Positions 1 to 13,822 of a DNA stretch of 64,000 nt are shown piece after piece. The notes below the pieces were generated by a model. The model ran no database searches. It had not been told where the DNA came from and saw only the letters and a program-made list of their open reading frames with translations. The DNA is from Oncomelania hupensis. Its lineage: Eukaryota > Mollusca > Gastropoda > Littorinimorpha > Pomatiopsidae. Each line of letters begins with the position of its first letter. Position 1 is the first letter of the stretch. The position numbers and the translations under genes were made by a program. The stretch spans positions 86,074,081 through 86,138,080 of the forward strand of contig CM072514.1 in the NCBI GenBank assembly GCA_036898135.1. Reading direction: 5' to 3'.

Positions 1-1699
1 ATATAATATTATTTCTTTATTATTTATATAGTTGGTTGTTTTTTTTTAATCGAGAATAGTTCAACTTTAAATAGTTAACAGTTGATGAAATGTGTGTGTG
101 CCCTTGCGTGAGGATCAATGTGTAGTCTAAAAATCAAGTATCATGTAAAAAGACCTTTACAATAAATTATTGGATTGTGATCGAATCAAAGTGAGATCAT
201 ACAATTTTCGTGCAGATCTTGTAGTTTGTGTTTCTTGGGTTTCCAGGTCGTTGAGTCTTAACAGCGCTATTTTAAAAACAAGTTACTTTAAAAAAAAAAT
301 ATTTTTAAAATTTTTTTTTTTTTTTTTTTTAGAAGATGTGAGTTGTACTCACACATCTTTTTCACTCGTATCACAGACAAGCGTCCGCCTGCGTCACCTT
401 TTTCAACAACCGGGGAAGAGTTTTATTCGAAATCTGTAACCTTGGGCGTTTGTGACCCACAGCTTTCTGTGAGCCAGCTTAATGAGGGCGGTGCCCGTCT
501 CCTCTACCTCGCTTCCTTGCCTTTTCCGGTTCTAAACACAGCCAGGTACCCATTCACAAACTGGGTATACTGCGGTGTGTTGTGCGCCTGTTTCATTGCT
601 GCGTGTGCAACAAAACGTTGTGTAATAATTATAGAATCCGATTAAATCCAAATTGCTGTACATTTGCTGCTGCTCTCTGTGCTTTAGAGTATAAAAAAAT
701 AAATACAATAAATTGTTTTATAACATATAATAAATAATCGGTGTAATATTTACTCCAGCCAACGCCGCCTTTTCTTTTGTCGCTCCTCCCCCATACCTAC
801 CTTTCAAATTGACCACTGTGATCTAGATGCGTTTGATTTCTGTTAACGTTTCACCGTTCGCAGTAGTGAGCGTATGCAATTTACAACAATGAATATCTCC
901 AAACACACCTTTTTGAACTGCAAAGTAAACATTCAGTACAAATAAGAAAAAAACAGAAAGGATGGCTCAGAATGAAGATAATCAAAACAGTGCTTGTAAG
1001 TTGCTAACATATTCAGAAAATCGGTGCAGAAGGCATTTTGAACGTGAATGCTTTTCAGGTAGAGCATTGTAGGCTATACCCATTTATTCCAAGCCAAGAG
1101 ACAACTCTGCTTACCTTGAACTTTTGTTAAAAGCAAGCACCTCCGTTGCCCCCGTCTCCTTCATTGGTAAAACCCTGAGGCGCCAGTGTCTCGGTGAGAT
1201 ATTGACCTACGTTTTATGAGGTCAGTTCGGCGTACGCGGGCACGGTTCCTTACGTTTTCGGGAGGGAAACGCTTCTCGTCACAGCCAGCATGGGAGCACG
1301 TGCTTTGACACCCTAACTGGTAAATGGCGCCCTCTTTACCGGAAGCCGTGTCGCAAGTGACCCGGATCAGGAAGCAACGTGGCTTATTCCAAAACCCTGA
1401 GCGGAAGCGGAAACGCCACGGTTTGTCTCGTTTCAGCCAATCAGCGGTCACGAGAGGCTTCAGCCCGTTGTTTTCTCTTGAACAATAGAGTTGTCGGACT
1501 TTCTACTTTCTTACCGTTCGCGTCTGAGGCCTGTTTCTTCTTTAAATCTGTCTTTCTTTCATTAAAAAAAACACTCTTCTGTTGCCTGCATTTGTTCCAC
1601 ACGTTATCTTTGCTTTTGGGTTATTTGATTATTAGTTCCTTTGTTTTGTTTGTTAGTGTTCGTGTCTCTCTTTCTTTTTTACTTTTGCTCCTTATTGTA

Positions 1700-1700
<1 letters not shown>
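1..1700. other. No gene recognised apart from a SINE fragment
   Basis: 1-440 is AT-rich with a poly-T. 1200-1470 is GC-richer with a ccaatcagcg (CCAAT-type) motif near 1437; I see no splice-supported exon. Confidence 0.4.
440..570 (-). repeat. 5S-like SINE, body fragment
   Basis: The minus strand carries the body segment shared with 29230-29345 (complement of gccagcttaatgagggcggt). No head is present. Confidence 0.55.
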
Positions 1701-1701
<1 letters not shown>

Positions 1702-1735
<34 letters not shown>

Positions 1736-1842
1736 CATCTATTATATATTTGCATGTGTTCAGGACTAGGTGGAAGAAAGGACCTCTGGATCTAAAGCTA
1801 CTATCCTTATTTAATAAACGTTTTTCAGTTTCAGTTTCTCTC

Positions 1843-1922
<80 letters not shown>
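1702..1922 (+). repeat. CT microsatellites
   Basis: CT runs at 1702-1731 and 1837-1922, in a T/C-rich stretch extending to about 2270. No gene here. Confidence 0.97.
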
Positions 1923-1926
<4 letters not shown>

Positions 1927-2412
1927 GCACGTTTGGCAAACTCGATGCCCAAGACTGAAAACTAATTAGAAAGTTTTTGTTTCTATAACCGCTTCTCCTG
2001 TTTCCATAATCTCTTTCTTTCTTCTTTTTGTTCTTTCTGTCTTTTTCTGTTATTCTTTCTTTCCTTGATTCTTTCTGTCTTTCTATTTCTTTGTTAGTCG
2101 GCCTTTTTCTTTGATTCTTTCTTTATTAGTTCTTTCTTACGTTCCTTTTTATCAACGTCTCTTCTGTTCTCTCCTATTCTCTTCGTCTTTCTGATCTGCT
2201 TCTCCTTTTCTTTATCTCCTACCGTTGTTTTTCTCCTCCTCGTCGTCTTCTTTTCTCATCCAGTTGCCCGATTTCCTGTATCTGTGCCGAGTCACGTAAC
2301 ATTAATGATGTGAATGATGAAGAAATAGAGAAGCGTGGGCTATTGACGAAATCGTTTACAATTTATTAGACTTTTTTTAAACGGGATATGTCTTGATTAG
2401 CATGCAGAAGAG

Positions 2413-2992
<580 letters not shown>

Positions 2993-3078
2993 TATATTGT
3001 GATGGGGTTATATTCGTTGTATTATCTATGATCCGTCTGTGCGTGGAGGTAGGCTAGACCAATTTCTATATTGGATAT

Positions 3079-3250
3079 TTCTTCTTCTTCTTCTTCTTCT
3101 TCTTCTTCTTCTTCTTCTTCTTCTTCTTCTTCTTCTTCTTCTTCTTCTTCTTTTTCTTCTTCTTCTTCTTCTCCTTCTTCTTCTATTTCTTCTTTTTCTT
3201 TCTTCTTCTACTTCTTCTTTTTCTCCTTCTCCTACTTCTTCTTCTTCTTT

Positions 3251-3326
<76 letters not shown>

Positions 3327-3345
3327 TTTTTCTTTCTTCTTCTTT
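3079..3345 (+). repeat. TTC and TTTC microsatellites
   Basis: TTC run at 3079-3150 and imperfect to 3245, then TTTC from 3246 to about 3325. Confidence 0.97.
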
Positions 3346-3629
3346 ATTTAATTAATCGTTTTGTTATAGCGCTTTTCCAGCTTAAAAGCAGCTCAAGGCT
3401 CTGGCCAATAAATGATCTAATTAAAGTCACCTTGAATGAATGAATGAATAAAAACTTATACAGCGCATAAAAGCTTCCACACCTAGAGGCGAGCTCACAG
3501 CGCTTTTGGGGACAGGGGGAAGTGTGGGGAAAAAATGGTTAATAATATCACACACACAAACACACACGCACACACACACCCACACCCACACAGTGCTGTA
3601 AAAGACCAGGCGGATTATTGACGAAAGAG

Positions 3630-4490
3630 CAGAAATCAAAAGTAGTGTGTTTTCAAGCTGGATCTAAAGAATTCTATGGTTCGCGTCTCCGTGATGCTCT
3701 CAGGAAAGGCGTTCCACAAGGTGGGAGCAAGGTATTCGAATGCTCGCTGGCCCCAGCTCTTGGTCTTGGCATCTTTTGGCCTGTGAACATCAAGGAGAAG
3801 TTTAGAAGACGATTGAGAGACCGGAAAGGTGTGTACAAGGACAGAAGATCTGTGAGATGTGACGGTGTTTTGCATCTAATACAGCGGAACATGAGTGAGA
3901 GTAGTTTGTGGTAGATGCGCTCCTGGATCGGAAGCCAGTGAAGCTCTCTGAGGATAGGAGAGATGTGATCAGACTTTCTGCATCGTGCGAGAACTCTGCC
4001 TGCTGTAAATCTGTATGGCCTCTAAACGCTTTATCTCGTTTTGAGGTAGACCTGCAAGCAGACTGTTACAGTAATCAAGTTTGGAAAGAATGAGTGAAAC
4101 AACAACACTGTTGGCAGCTTGGCGAGTTAGATAGCGACGGGCTTTACTGAGATCTCGTATGGCAGTAGCATGTTCTGACAATGGAGCATACTTGACTGTG
4201 CATACAGAGGTCAGCATCGAGAGCCGGAGAGCCGGAGAGCCGGAGACTGAAATCTAAGCATCGCACATTGTAAGAGTAGTTAATGGGATATTACCACGCC
4301 TCGATGCGGTGCAGCACAGAAGAACTTCAGTTTTGCCGTCAATCAGTTTTAGCCCATTTTAAGTCATCCACTGCTTGATCTCAAGACAGCAAGCTTCAAG
4401 ATTCCTTAGTGCATGGAGAGCAGAGCAGAGCCCATTTGCATCCTTTGGGCGCAAAGACTGACGTCCAGACAACTGAGCACAATCCTAGGC
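3630..4490 (-). mobile_element. CR1-like LINE remnant, RT C-terminal end
   Basis: Minus-strand frames give IKQWMT...LIDGKTEVLL near 4320-4385, LDYCNSLLAGLP near 4035-4070, and RAFEYLAPTLWNAFPESI then LKTHYF near 3636-3780. That order is the end of the RT and the conserved C-terminus of CR1/Jockey-group LINEs. Frameshifts and stops are frequent, so it is an old copy. Bases 4433-4490 belong to a different interspersed repeat (see 56505). Confidence 0.72.
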
Positions 4491-4495
4491 GATGC

Positions 4496-4583
<88 letters not shown>

Positions 4584-4912
4584 GTTGTTGTTCCTTCATT
4601 TTAAATATTATTATTATAATTATTATTATTATTATTGTTATTATAATTATTATTATTATTATCATTTTTTTAAATTTCTATTATTACTTCATTGTAAAAT
4701 TTAAAAAAAAACTATTATTATTATAATGTTAGAAGAAGAAGAAGAAGAAGAAGAAGAAGAAGAAGAAGAAGAAGAAGAAGAAGAAACTGGCAGACTAAAC
4801 ACATTTGCTGCCCTTTCGAGATTTTAATTTTTCTTCTTCTTATTCTTCTTCTTCTTCTTCTTCTTCTTCTTCTTCTTCTTCTTCTTCTTTTTTTTTTTTT
4901 CTTCTTCTTCTT
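4496..4912 (+). repeat. TTA, GAA and TTC microsatellites
   Basis: TTA at 4496-4583, imperfect TTA to 4665, GAA at 4731-4784, TTC at 4832-4912. The GAA and TTC arrays are complementary and could form a hairpin. Confidence 0.95.
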
Positions 4913-4919
4913 ATCATTA

Positions 4920-7000
4920 TTATTATTTAAGACCTCGACCTTTAAGAATGTGCAAATATCAATTGACTAAAACACTGAGAAGTAGTTAAATTATCTGCAT
5001 AGTCAGCAATAATGAAAATCGGTCAAGTCAAGTGATTCTTCTTTTAAAATAAAATAAAAATTAAAAAAAAAAGGATCTGCATAGTCAACAATAATAAAAA
5101 TCGGTTAAGTCAAGTCATTCTTTTTTTTTCTCTTTTTCTTTTTTCTTTTGTTAAAGATAATACTAACCGCGTGTGCTGATGTCATGAACTGGCTAGTTTT
5201 AACTCTGCCTATTACTATTCAGCCTTGTGTAGTCATTGTAACATTAGAGAGAGGAGTGTATTACACAGCAGCATTTAAATTACACAGCAGGCCACACACA
5301 GCGAGCTAGCCACACACAGCGCAGTGAGTCAGCACTTGAGCTTTGAATCTGACCGTTTTAACCAATCAGAAGCAGGCTAAGCGGGTAGAGCAGTTCTGAT
5401 TGTGTCAGAGCCTAACACAGTTTGAATCAGTCGTGTGTGAGACGAGGAAGAGGCAACATCTCAATAGCTAGCAGAGAAATCTCTTCACTCATAGACCAGG
5501 AAGCAGGACGTTAGAATCTTAGAGTTCTATTAAGTCATCACGGGCCTGAACTTGTCAAACAGGTAAATGAACACCCTTCTGTTTCATCGTGATATATTTA
5601 TATTATTGTGGAAATTATGTTTGTGGAATTTGCTATGCATAAATGTGAATTGTTAATCCGAATTTGCGTGACCATGTGGAAAAGCCGAACACGTGGCGAA
5701 ACACGACCGGTTGCGCCGCCATGTTGTATGCTGTACGGAACCACGGTTGTTTAACTTATATGTATGTTTGCAGACCAGTGGCTGTACCACTGAATGTTTA
5801 TATTATTATTAATTCTGTATGTGTATAGTTAGACACGATTGATATTTATGTATGTATAGGAATTTAGAGTTGAGATTCCAGTGGACCCCGGAAGTAGCAG
5901 AATGTTCGTCGCTTATGTATAGAGATGTGGAGCTATCACTGAGGGCTACTTTGGCTTTCAGTGAGACGCTCTGCACAAACCGATTATTCAGGGTTGTGCA
6001 GAATTTCGTCTCTTATATTACAGACGAGCAGGCGAGCTATCCTGTGCGCCCCACTCCACAGAAACGACGAGTTGGTTGAGGAGCCTCTACCGCACAAGTC
6101 GGACAGAGCTACCCGGAAAAACACCCTGTCAGACCCCACAGCGTGGCAAGGGAACCCAACTACACAACGACACAGGTGGACCAGAAGCTACCTCACAGAA
6201 GGACTTCGACCGCACCATCTAGCAGTTAAGTGCAAAAACAAAGGTGCACTTAAACTGATCATAACAGGACCACAGTAGTCCAACTCTTCAGAAACTGTAA
6301 AACGGACCACAGTAGTCCAAATCTACATGAGATATAATAGCAAGTGCCCGAGGAAGATATAACAGCTGCCTAGACTATCAGCGATCGAACTATTAGCAGT
6401 GACTGAGACTTTTTAAGTTAGATTAGTACTTAGAGAATCTTGTATAGAGTAGAAGAAATAAATGTGTGATTTTAACTGTTATCAAGTGGCTGGACTACAT
6501 ATGATTCATAGCCGTGTGAAAGCTAGTGTGACAGTAATCTTTTACCATTTTTCTATCTATTTCTGTACCCCAACCTTAACACAGAACGAGCTAAACAAAT
6601 AAATTTATTAAAGTAATTCATAGGGTGACTTACTAGCAGTTCCCACCGAATAAACGTGAGGGTCCATAATTCCATTGTGCAGAGCCCATAAACCCCACGA
6701 GACAGCTGAACCGAAAAGTCAAATTTGAAACGACTGGCCGCCCGACAGACCGACCAACAGTTGTCTCGTTCTGATTATTGACTGTTTCAAAGTGTTTCGA
6801 TGTATTATTAGGCAAGATAAAAATATAACGGACTTTCTTCTGACTGCGAACAATAGTGTACTTTTACTGCATGAACCACACGGACACCAGTTTTCTTTTT
6901 TGTGTGAAAAAAACATTCTCTGTCTTAGTGATGCCCGACCACAAGGTTTCTTTTGTCTCACTGCACGTTCACATACATAAGCCCTAACAATAACTTTCAA
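4920..7000. other. Non-repetitive-looking stretch, no gene recognised
   Basis: Base composition is more balanced than in the surroundings. A donor-like CAG|gtaaat lies at 5562/5563, an acceptor-like tattacagacgagcag near 6019-6034, and AATAAA near 6458. A gaccacagtagtccaa motif occurs twice (6269, 6305). No protein frame is convincing. It could be a transcribed region, an upstream leader exon or an old LTR, but I cannot decide. Confidence 0.3.
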
Positions 7001-7012
7001 CAATAACTTGGT

Positions 7013-7095
7013 TCTTCTTCTTCTTCTTCTTCTTCTTCTTCTGCTTCTTCTTCTTCTTCTTCTTCTTCTTCTTCTTCTTCTTCTTCTTCTTCTTC
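7013..7095 (+). repeat. TTC microsatellite
   Basis: About 27 TTC units with one TGC change. Confidence 0.97.
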
Positions 7096-7756
7096 CTTTT
7101 CCTCTCGTTAGAACAATATACAAATGCTTTATTGTTACTAGAAAGAAAATAGAAAAACAAACACTACAATGCGACCAGAAACTGCATAAATTATATAACA
7201 CATACAAATTGACAGGCACAAAACCCCGTGTCAAATATTTTTTGTCAAGGAATATCTTTTGTAGGGCATTTGAACCCTAATCATTGCCTGCAGCGAGTCA
7301 GATATTTAGCGAAATTAATACGGTTTGACCTTGCTTGTTAATAAAAAAAATCACTTTGTCTTGTGAAAGAAGATATGGAAAATACAATAAAATCTCACTG
7401 TAAATCAGCCACAATTCTGACGCATCTTTTGAACCCAAAGATTTTACTTTTATTGGTTAATTTTGTTTTTGGTGTGTGTGTGTGGTATATTTCAGCCTTC
7501 TTACATAGCGCTTTTCCAGATTGAGAGCTGCTCAAGGCGCTGGCCGATGCAGGATCTAACTCATGCCGCCCCAGTAATCTTTTGTTCTTTTTTAAAAATA
7601 CAAATAAATGAATGAAAAAAAGGTAAATAAATAAATACGCATTTTCCGTTATAGTGGTGTAAGGTGTTCATCATAGATCTACAGTGATTGAATTTATCAT
7701 CTTAGTCATCAATACCACAACATCAACAATACCAACAACCAAAATACCTTCACCAT

Positions 7757-7758
7757 TG

Positions 7759-7798
<40 letters not shown>

Positions 7799-7927
7799 AG
7801 TCATCATCATCATCATCATGTTCATCATCACCATCATCATCATCATAATCATCATCATCATCATCGTCATCATCATCATCATCATTATAGTCATCATCAT
7901 CATCATCATGTTCATCATCACCATCAA

Positions 7928-7960
<33 letters not shown>

Positions 7961-8008
7961 TATCATCATCATCATCATCATCATCTCCATCATCACCATC
8001 ATCATCAT
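7757..8008 (+). repeat. ATC compound microsatellite
   Basis: CAT units with a recurring interruption (catgttcatcatcaccatc) at 7818 and 7908, showing duplication of a larger block. Confidence 0.95.
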
Positions 8009-8354
8009 AACAGTGAAAAGACTCACAATGCGTGCATTCAAGTTGCTGGGGGAAAAAAAGAGATTTGTTGTGCCGCCTTTGGATTGAAGTCCACATTGTT
8101 TTTTATTACTGTTCGCGGTCGGCCTCTGTCCATTAAAACTTCCCATGGGCTGTTTAACCGTTGTTCCCCGCGGGAAGGACTGCCGAGATTTGGCTAAATC
8201 AATTATTTAGGAGACACGTTACAAAACGCGGGACTACGTTGTGGACTGTTTTACCTCATTCTCATCACTTTCATAACAGATATTTATTTTAAACCAAAAA
8301 GAATGTGTCTTAAAAAGATGTACCCATTGGTTTTCCGAAATGAATTTATCTTTT

Positions 8355-8465
8355 TGTATGTCTGTCTGTCTGTCTGTCCTCTCTCACAACTTCATTCCCC
8401 TTGTATCTCCCCTCTTTCCCTCCTCTCTTTCTCTCTCTGTCTCTCACCCTCTCTCTCTCTGTCTC

Positions 8466-8515
<50 letters not shown>

Positions 8516-8679
8516 TGTCCTCCTTTTAATATACTTCTGATTCCTGTCTCTCTGTGTCTCTTTCTCATCCTTTTAATATACTTTTGTTTGTCTGTTTTCT
8601 TTTTTCTGTCTGTCAGTCTGTCTGTCTGTCTGTCTCGCTCTCTTTTCCTCTCCCCATCCTTGCTGAAAACATCATCTTT

Positions 8680-8759
<80 letters not shown>

Positions 8760-8835
8760 CTCTCCTTCTCTCTTTCTCTCTTCCCCCTTCTCCTCCTCTC
8801 TCTCTATCTCTCTCTCTTTCTCTCTCTCTCTCAGT
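8355..8835 (+). repeat. CT/CTGT-rich compound microsatellite
   Basis: CTGT units near 8358-8380 and 8608-8632; long pure CT at 8479-8510 and 8683-8755. Confidence 0.95.
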
Positions 8836-9274
8836 TTATCTATCAGGAGATCTCACTGACGTTATGGTGGGACTATAATATGTGCACGTCCGGTTTGTTT
8901 TGAAGCAGCCTCCTGACGGTCATATCTCCGCCTGTATTGCAGGGTGTACATCATAATCTCCGATCCGCTGGACGTCAGCTAGCACGAAGAAAGGTGCCAA
9001 TACCGCTGTAATGTCTTATCGTGAACGCAATCAAGTCGTCGGCTGTCCCTGAAGTGGACACGGACCCTGTAAATAGAAGGAGGGCTATTCGCAGTTATTT
9101 TGTCTGAGCGTCAGACGATGCGCTTCAAGTCAGCACGTTGGCGCCTCGGGTGTCTTGAGTTAGACCCTGTCTCCGTTGAGGCCTTGAGCAGCTCTTGAGC
9201 TAAAATGGCGTTCTGTTTTAACGATAAAATAAAATAAAATAAATCAAAGTAGCAAGTCCTAGTAGAAGTCCCAT

Positions 9275-9951
9275 CCACGCACACACACACACACACACAC
9301 ACATACAAACAAACACACACTTATGCATATACACACATACACACACTCACTTATGCATACATACAAACACACACACACACACAGACCATGAGTCAACACG
9401 CGTCGCACAAAACGGAACACAAGATATTAAGGAAGCGCCAATATCAGGCAAGAGTCAATTGAACTATTTCTGGAACAGGAAAGTCTTCAGAGAGAGCAAA
9501 AAGAGGAGGTCGCAACGGACATTGACAGGAAGGTCATTCCAGATGCAATTCCTAAATAACTGGTTCGAGAAGACTCATACTTAGCACTGAATAAACACAC
9601 ACAACAGGGAATGGTTTAAAAAAAAGAGAAACAATGGAACTTCACAAAGTCAGTGCTAAAATGAAGGACACGATACATTCTGATTTTAGTCCTGTCTTGG
9701 GAATTATCTTGTGATAGTTAAGACCTTGGCGGATGGCATTAAAGCAATCCCCGGCGATGCAAGATCAAATCTATAACAATGTTGTCTTTATAATTATCGC
9801 AATTCCTTTTATTTATTAATCCCAAAGTTCTTCTTCATAGTCGCATATTTAGCAGAAGAAGAGGAACAATGAAAATCGAACAAGTCACGTAAAAGTTTCC
9901 AAAGTTTCATTATGAAGACTTCACAGTGCCTCTTCTCCATCGTACTTCTGA

Positions 9952-9983
<32 letters not shown>

Positions 9984-10006
9984 ACACACGTACACACACA
10001 CATCCA
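9275..10006 (+). repeat. CA microsatellites
   Basis: CA-rich arrays at 9275-9385 and 9951-10006, either side of a CR1-like remnant. Confidence 0.95.
9465..9600 (-). mobile_element. CR1-like LINE remnant, extreme C-terminus
   Basis: The minus strand reads LWNDLPVNVR, then LKTFLFQK and a stop, which matches the usual C-terminal signature of CR1/Jockey-group RT proteins. Upstream sequence to about 9790 may be part of the same copy but is too decayed to call. Confidence 0.5.
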
Positions 10007-10331
10007 CACTCATAAACACCCTTCAGCGTCGCCGATCGTGTGCAAATTCACATAGTCTCATATTTATTACTTTTAAAAAAGTACTCTTAAGTTTTCGTCT
10101 TTATACTTCCTATTGTTGGCAGTACAACTATCACAATATCAATATTTTGTCTTCATAATCCAAATGTATCGTCTTGATATTTTTCTTGAGGGTCCTGTAT
10201 TCAATCTTCGAAGTCCCATAGGTGGTCGTAAATGATCCCGTTTTTCCGGCGTAGTATTCCCAGTGGCCGGTCTCAATCAAATCTTGACGTGCTGTACAAA
10301 TAATAGTCTTTAAAAAATCTGTAATAAGATT

Positions 10332-10911
10332 AGGGCTGGACGGTTTTACCGATACGTAACTGTATTCAGGTTCGGAAACGCGACGGTACGGTATACCGGT
10401 GCGGGTGTCCAAGGTCCGGTTTACTGGGAAATCTCGACAACACATAACCCGACAGCGAGCTTAAAGCCGAAACACGTGGATAGGAAGCTGTTCTTGAAGA
10501 AGAACTTATAAGAACAGCAGCTTATCGGTATCCACGTGTTTGAGCATGGTATCAATCGCCAATCATTCTGAACTCTTAAAATTCTTAAAGACCTTTCCCG
10601 TTGAATGTTTTTTTTTTTTTTTTTTTTTTTTTGTGGTTTAAAGTTTGCTGATGTTCTAAACAGTGATTTTATCATAATTTGTTTTGAAGGCGTTCAAGCA
10701 AAAATAAAGCTTCAGTTCCTATGGAAATGTGGCTCTTTGAAACTGTTTTGAAGTGTATGACAATCTTTCTTTTGCGTCGGCCACTACTGTCAGCGCCATA
10801 GCCCATTTGATTGTAACGTTTAAAATCGCGGTATACCGGTACAAAATACCGATACGACCTAAAAATACCGCGGTAATACCGGTACGACTTTGACCCACGG
10901 TACCCAGCTCT
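10332..10911. mobile_element. MITE-like terminal inverted repeat element
   Basis: Begins agggctggacggttttacc and ends, inverted, agctgggtaccgtgggtc, with several GGTATACCGGTAC/ACCGCGGTA-type palindromes near both ends. About 580 bp, no coding sequence. An internal near-palindrome lies at 10471-10540. The ends resemble hAT-type non-autonomous elements, but no clear target duplication was found. Confidence 0.5.
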
Positions 10912-10974
10912 AAATAAAAGTAGTCATACATCGATGAGTATGTGCTTTTTTGTTGTATGTGTGAAGTGTGTCTA

Positions 10975-11025
10975 TTTGTGTGTGTGTGTGTGTGTTTGTG
11001 TGTGTGAGTGCGTGAGTGTGTAGCC
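10975..11025 (+). repeat. GT microsatellite
   Basis: Imperfect GT run at about 10975-11025, just after the MITE-like element. Confidence 0.9.
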
Positions 11026-11506
11026 GAGTGGAGCATTTGACTCCCGCCTCTCGGTCACGCCCTTGAGAACACGACCCGACCCGACCCGAACTGCTATTTT
11101 CATTTATTCCTCGTAAGAGAGACATACAAATTGTTGCTATGTAATGCAAGGAAGCGTATTGATAGTAAACCGGGTTGCTGGCTACTAGTGCCACGACACT
11201 CTCTACAAGTCACTGCCACTGACTTGCATAAAATGCCTGCCGACAATGTAGTCCTGCTCACCACCAAAAGCAAAAGACGAATGTTCAGGCAGGAAGAACA
11301 CATATGCTGTGTCGCCTTGTCCTGCATAACCCAATGGCCCCACCAAAAGATTCTGCACAGCAGGAGCCACCCAAGGCTAGACTAACCAACAAATGGAAGG
11401 TAGACAACCTCTCCCAAGCGTGAACCAGTCGCCTCCCATTCCGCTACATGTGTATGTGTGTCTCTCTGTTTTCTTTGTTCTCTCTTTTATCTTTCTCGCT
11501 TCCCCC

Positions 11507-11511
<5 letters not shown>

Positions 11512-11601
<90 letters not shown>
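11512..11601 (+). repeat. CT microsatellite
   Basis: Nearly pure CT run. Confidence 0.97.
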
Positions 11602-11603
<2 letters not shown>

Positions 11604-12259
11604 ATTTGTGAGGTTTTACGCAGTTCATCCGAAGTTCTATCTTGGAATTGCCGGTCTTACTTCTTTCATTATGAGATGGGGGGATCTTAGCTATGATCTT
11701 GGCTTTCATCAGGCTGATTTCATAAAAGTAAAAGTAACAAGTCTTTACAACATTAAAGACCACCCTAAGCTGATTAGTCACTGTAGATATCCACGCTATA
11801 CCATAATAGAAAGATACTTTTCCTTTCTGTTTCGGTAATAAGTACATTTGTAGAATCCGGGAGGAAATTTCTCACTATATTTTCTGGAATTATAATGCGT
11901 TGCTGTCGTAAAGATGAAGCAAAAGATCACCCCCCCCCCCCCCCCCCCTGTTAAGATTGCAGCTCAGTGTAAGAATGCCTCGAAATATCTTAAGACACAA
12001 AAGACAGGATTTAATTTTGTAAATGTTCAAAAGACAAAACAGATGCTTCACGATGGATTAAAATACAATAATGGATTCCTCAAGGCACAGACGTTAGGTT
12101 ACAGGTATAATAGTCTCCATACTTCTTCAGACATGATCTTCCTAGGTATAGACACATCGCACAACATTCACCAAAGATCACACTGCACTGATTGGGTGAT
12201 TCTCTTACTAACCAGGGTACATGTAGGTAGGGCAGCTGGGAAAAGACGAGATTTGACAT

Positions 12260-13251
12260 AGTACAAAGACTCGTAGTGTGTTGCTTCTTTCTGTCCAGGC
12301 AAAGTATCCACATCTTTCAGAAAAAAGAGGAAGAATCACTACTACAAATGTGATTCTCCTGAAAGAAGCATCTCTCGTCATAGTCGAGAATGTGACTCTG
12401 CTGAAAGACGCACCTCTCATCTGTCGTCATAGTCGAGAATCGAACGTCCAACGCTAAGTGTGCTAATCACTAATGAGCTTATATTACCACTGTGACGCTA
12501 TTAAGAAACCAGTCCATGCCATCTTACAATTCTGTTTGGATGTTGTAGTTCTAAACCCGTAAACTACGCTCTTTTTGTGTTTAACCAGTGATAGAGAACG
12601 CAAGAATGTGATTTTAGTCTGTGACTCAGAAGCGTGCACTGACGCCACTACACTATGAACGGATCAAGTGTCACCAGTTTTGTCTGTAGCTTGATATGGT
12701 ACCGTTAAAAGGCCGTTGTTCCTTGTGAAATTGTGGTACTTTTAAATGGATTTGAAAAAGCGTATTTGAAAGGAGCATCGCCTTAATGTAAATGCAAATG
12801 ACCTCATCGTACATTTGTAGGAATATCACTTCAATCGTACGCAATTGTATGATTTATGGCTAATTGTTTTTGTGTTTGTGTAACGCAGCAGTGCAGTGAT
12901 CTGGCAACACACGAGCAATGTTTCGCGTTGAGCAACGTCGAGCGGGGGTTAGTTGTTGGATGGGTGACCGCACTTGGAAGGAGCGTAATTTACGGGTTTA
13001 GAACTACAACATCCAAACAGAAATGTAAGATGGCATGGACTGGTTTCTTAATAGCGTCACAGTGGTAATATAACTCAATAGTGATTAGCACACTTGGCGT
13101 TGGACGTTCGATTCTCGACAATGACAAGAGATGAGAGTTGCTTCTTTCAGCAGAGTCACGTTTGTAGTATAGTGATTCTTCCTCTTTCTTCTGAAAGCGT
13201 TGGATACTTGGCCTGGACAAGAAGAAACAACATACTACGAGTCTTTGTACT
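12260..13251. repeat. Long inverted-repeat pair (about 1 kb)
   Basis: The sequence at 12260-12565 recurs, inverted, at 12986-13251, starting with agtacaaagactcgtagt at both outer ends. The left arm has an extra ~55-bp tandem copy of the tctgctgaaagaagcatctc segment (12350-12440). The ~420-bp centre includes a 5S-like SINE head (12885-12985). The right arm has a tRNA-like stretch (tagtgattagcacacttgg, then gacgttcgattctcg), so each arm may itself be a SINE. Confidence 0.6.
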
Positions 13252-13372
13252 AAACGACACACACAAAAAAGAGTGAAACAGGCGCAAGATACAGCCAGCC
13301 CACCCAGCTGTCAATGGGTACCCGGTTCTGTTTAGAAGCAGGGAAGGTGAAACACCTTGACCTTTATCTTTA
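12885..13372 (+). repeat. 5S-like SINE parts around an inverted repeat
   Basis: Head at 12885-12985 (gttgagcaacgtcgag, ggatgggtgaccg) and body at 13255-13372 (cccacccagctgtcaatggg). The right arm of the inverted-repeat pair lies between them. Confidence 0.5.
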
Positions 13373-13489
13373 TGTGTTTAGAAAACGTGTTGTATACATC
13401 CCGGCTATCTATATTGCCACTTTTTTCTGAGTTCTGTTTTTTTAATGTTTATTTTGTTTTCCTTCAATACTTTCCTTCTCCTCCTCCTC

Positions 13490-13556
13490 ATCCTTATCAT
13501 CATCATCAATTTGTTTTCTTTTACTTCTCCTCCTCCCCTTTAGCCTTCCCCTCCTT

Positions 13557-13616
<60 letters not shown>

Positions 13617-13752
13617 GTCGTCCTCATCACCATTTAGAGATTATTAATGTTTGCGTTTCATGATCGTTTTGTGATAGAAACTTCGACCTCATCTGGTACG
13701 GTTACATTATCTTTTTAATTCTGTCCTTCACTTCCTCTTCCTTTTCCTCCTT

Positions 13753-13822
<70 letters not shown>

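Noticed and set aside
5171..6532. Solo LTR
   Set aside because: It starts with TG and could end in CA with an AATAAA inside, but no matching target duplication or second copy was found.
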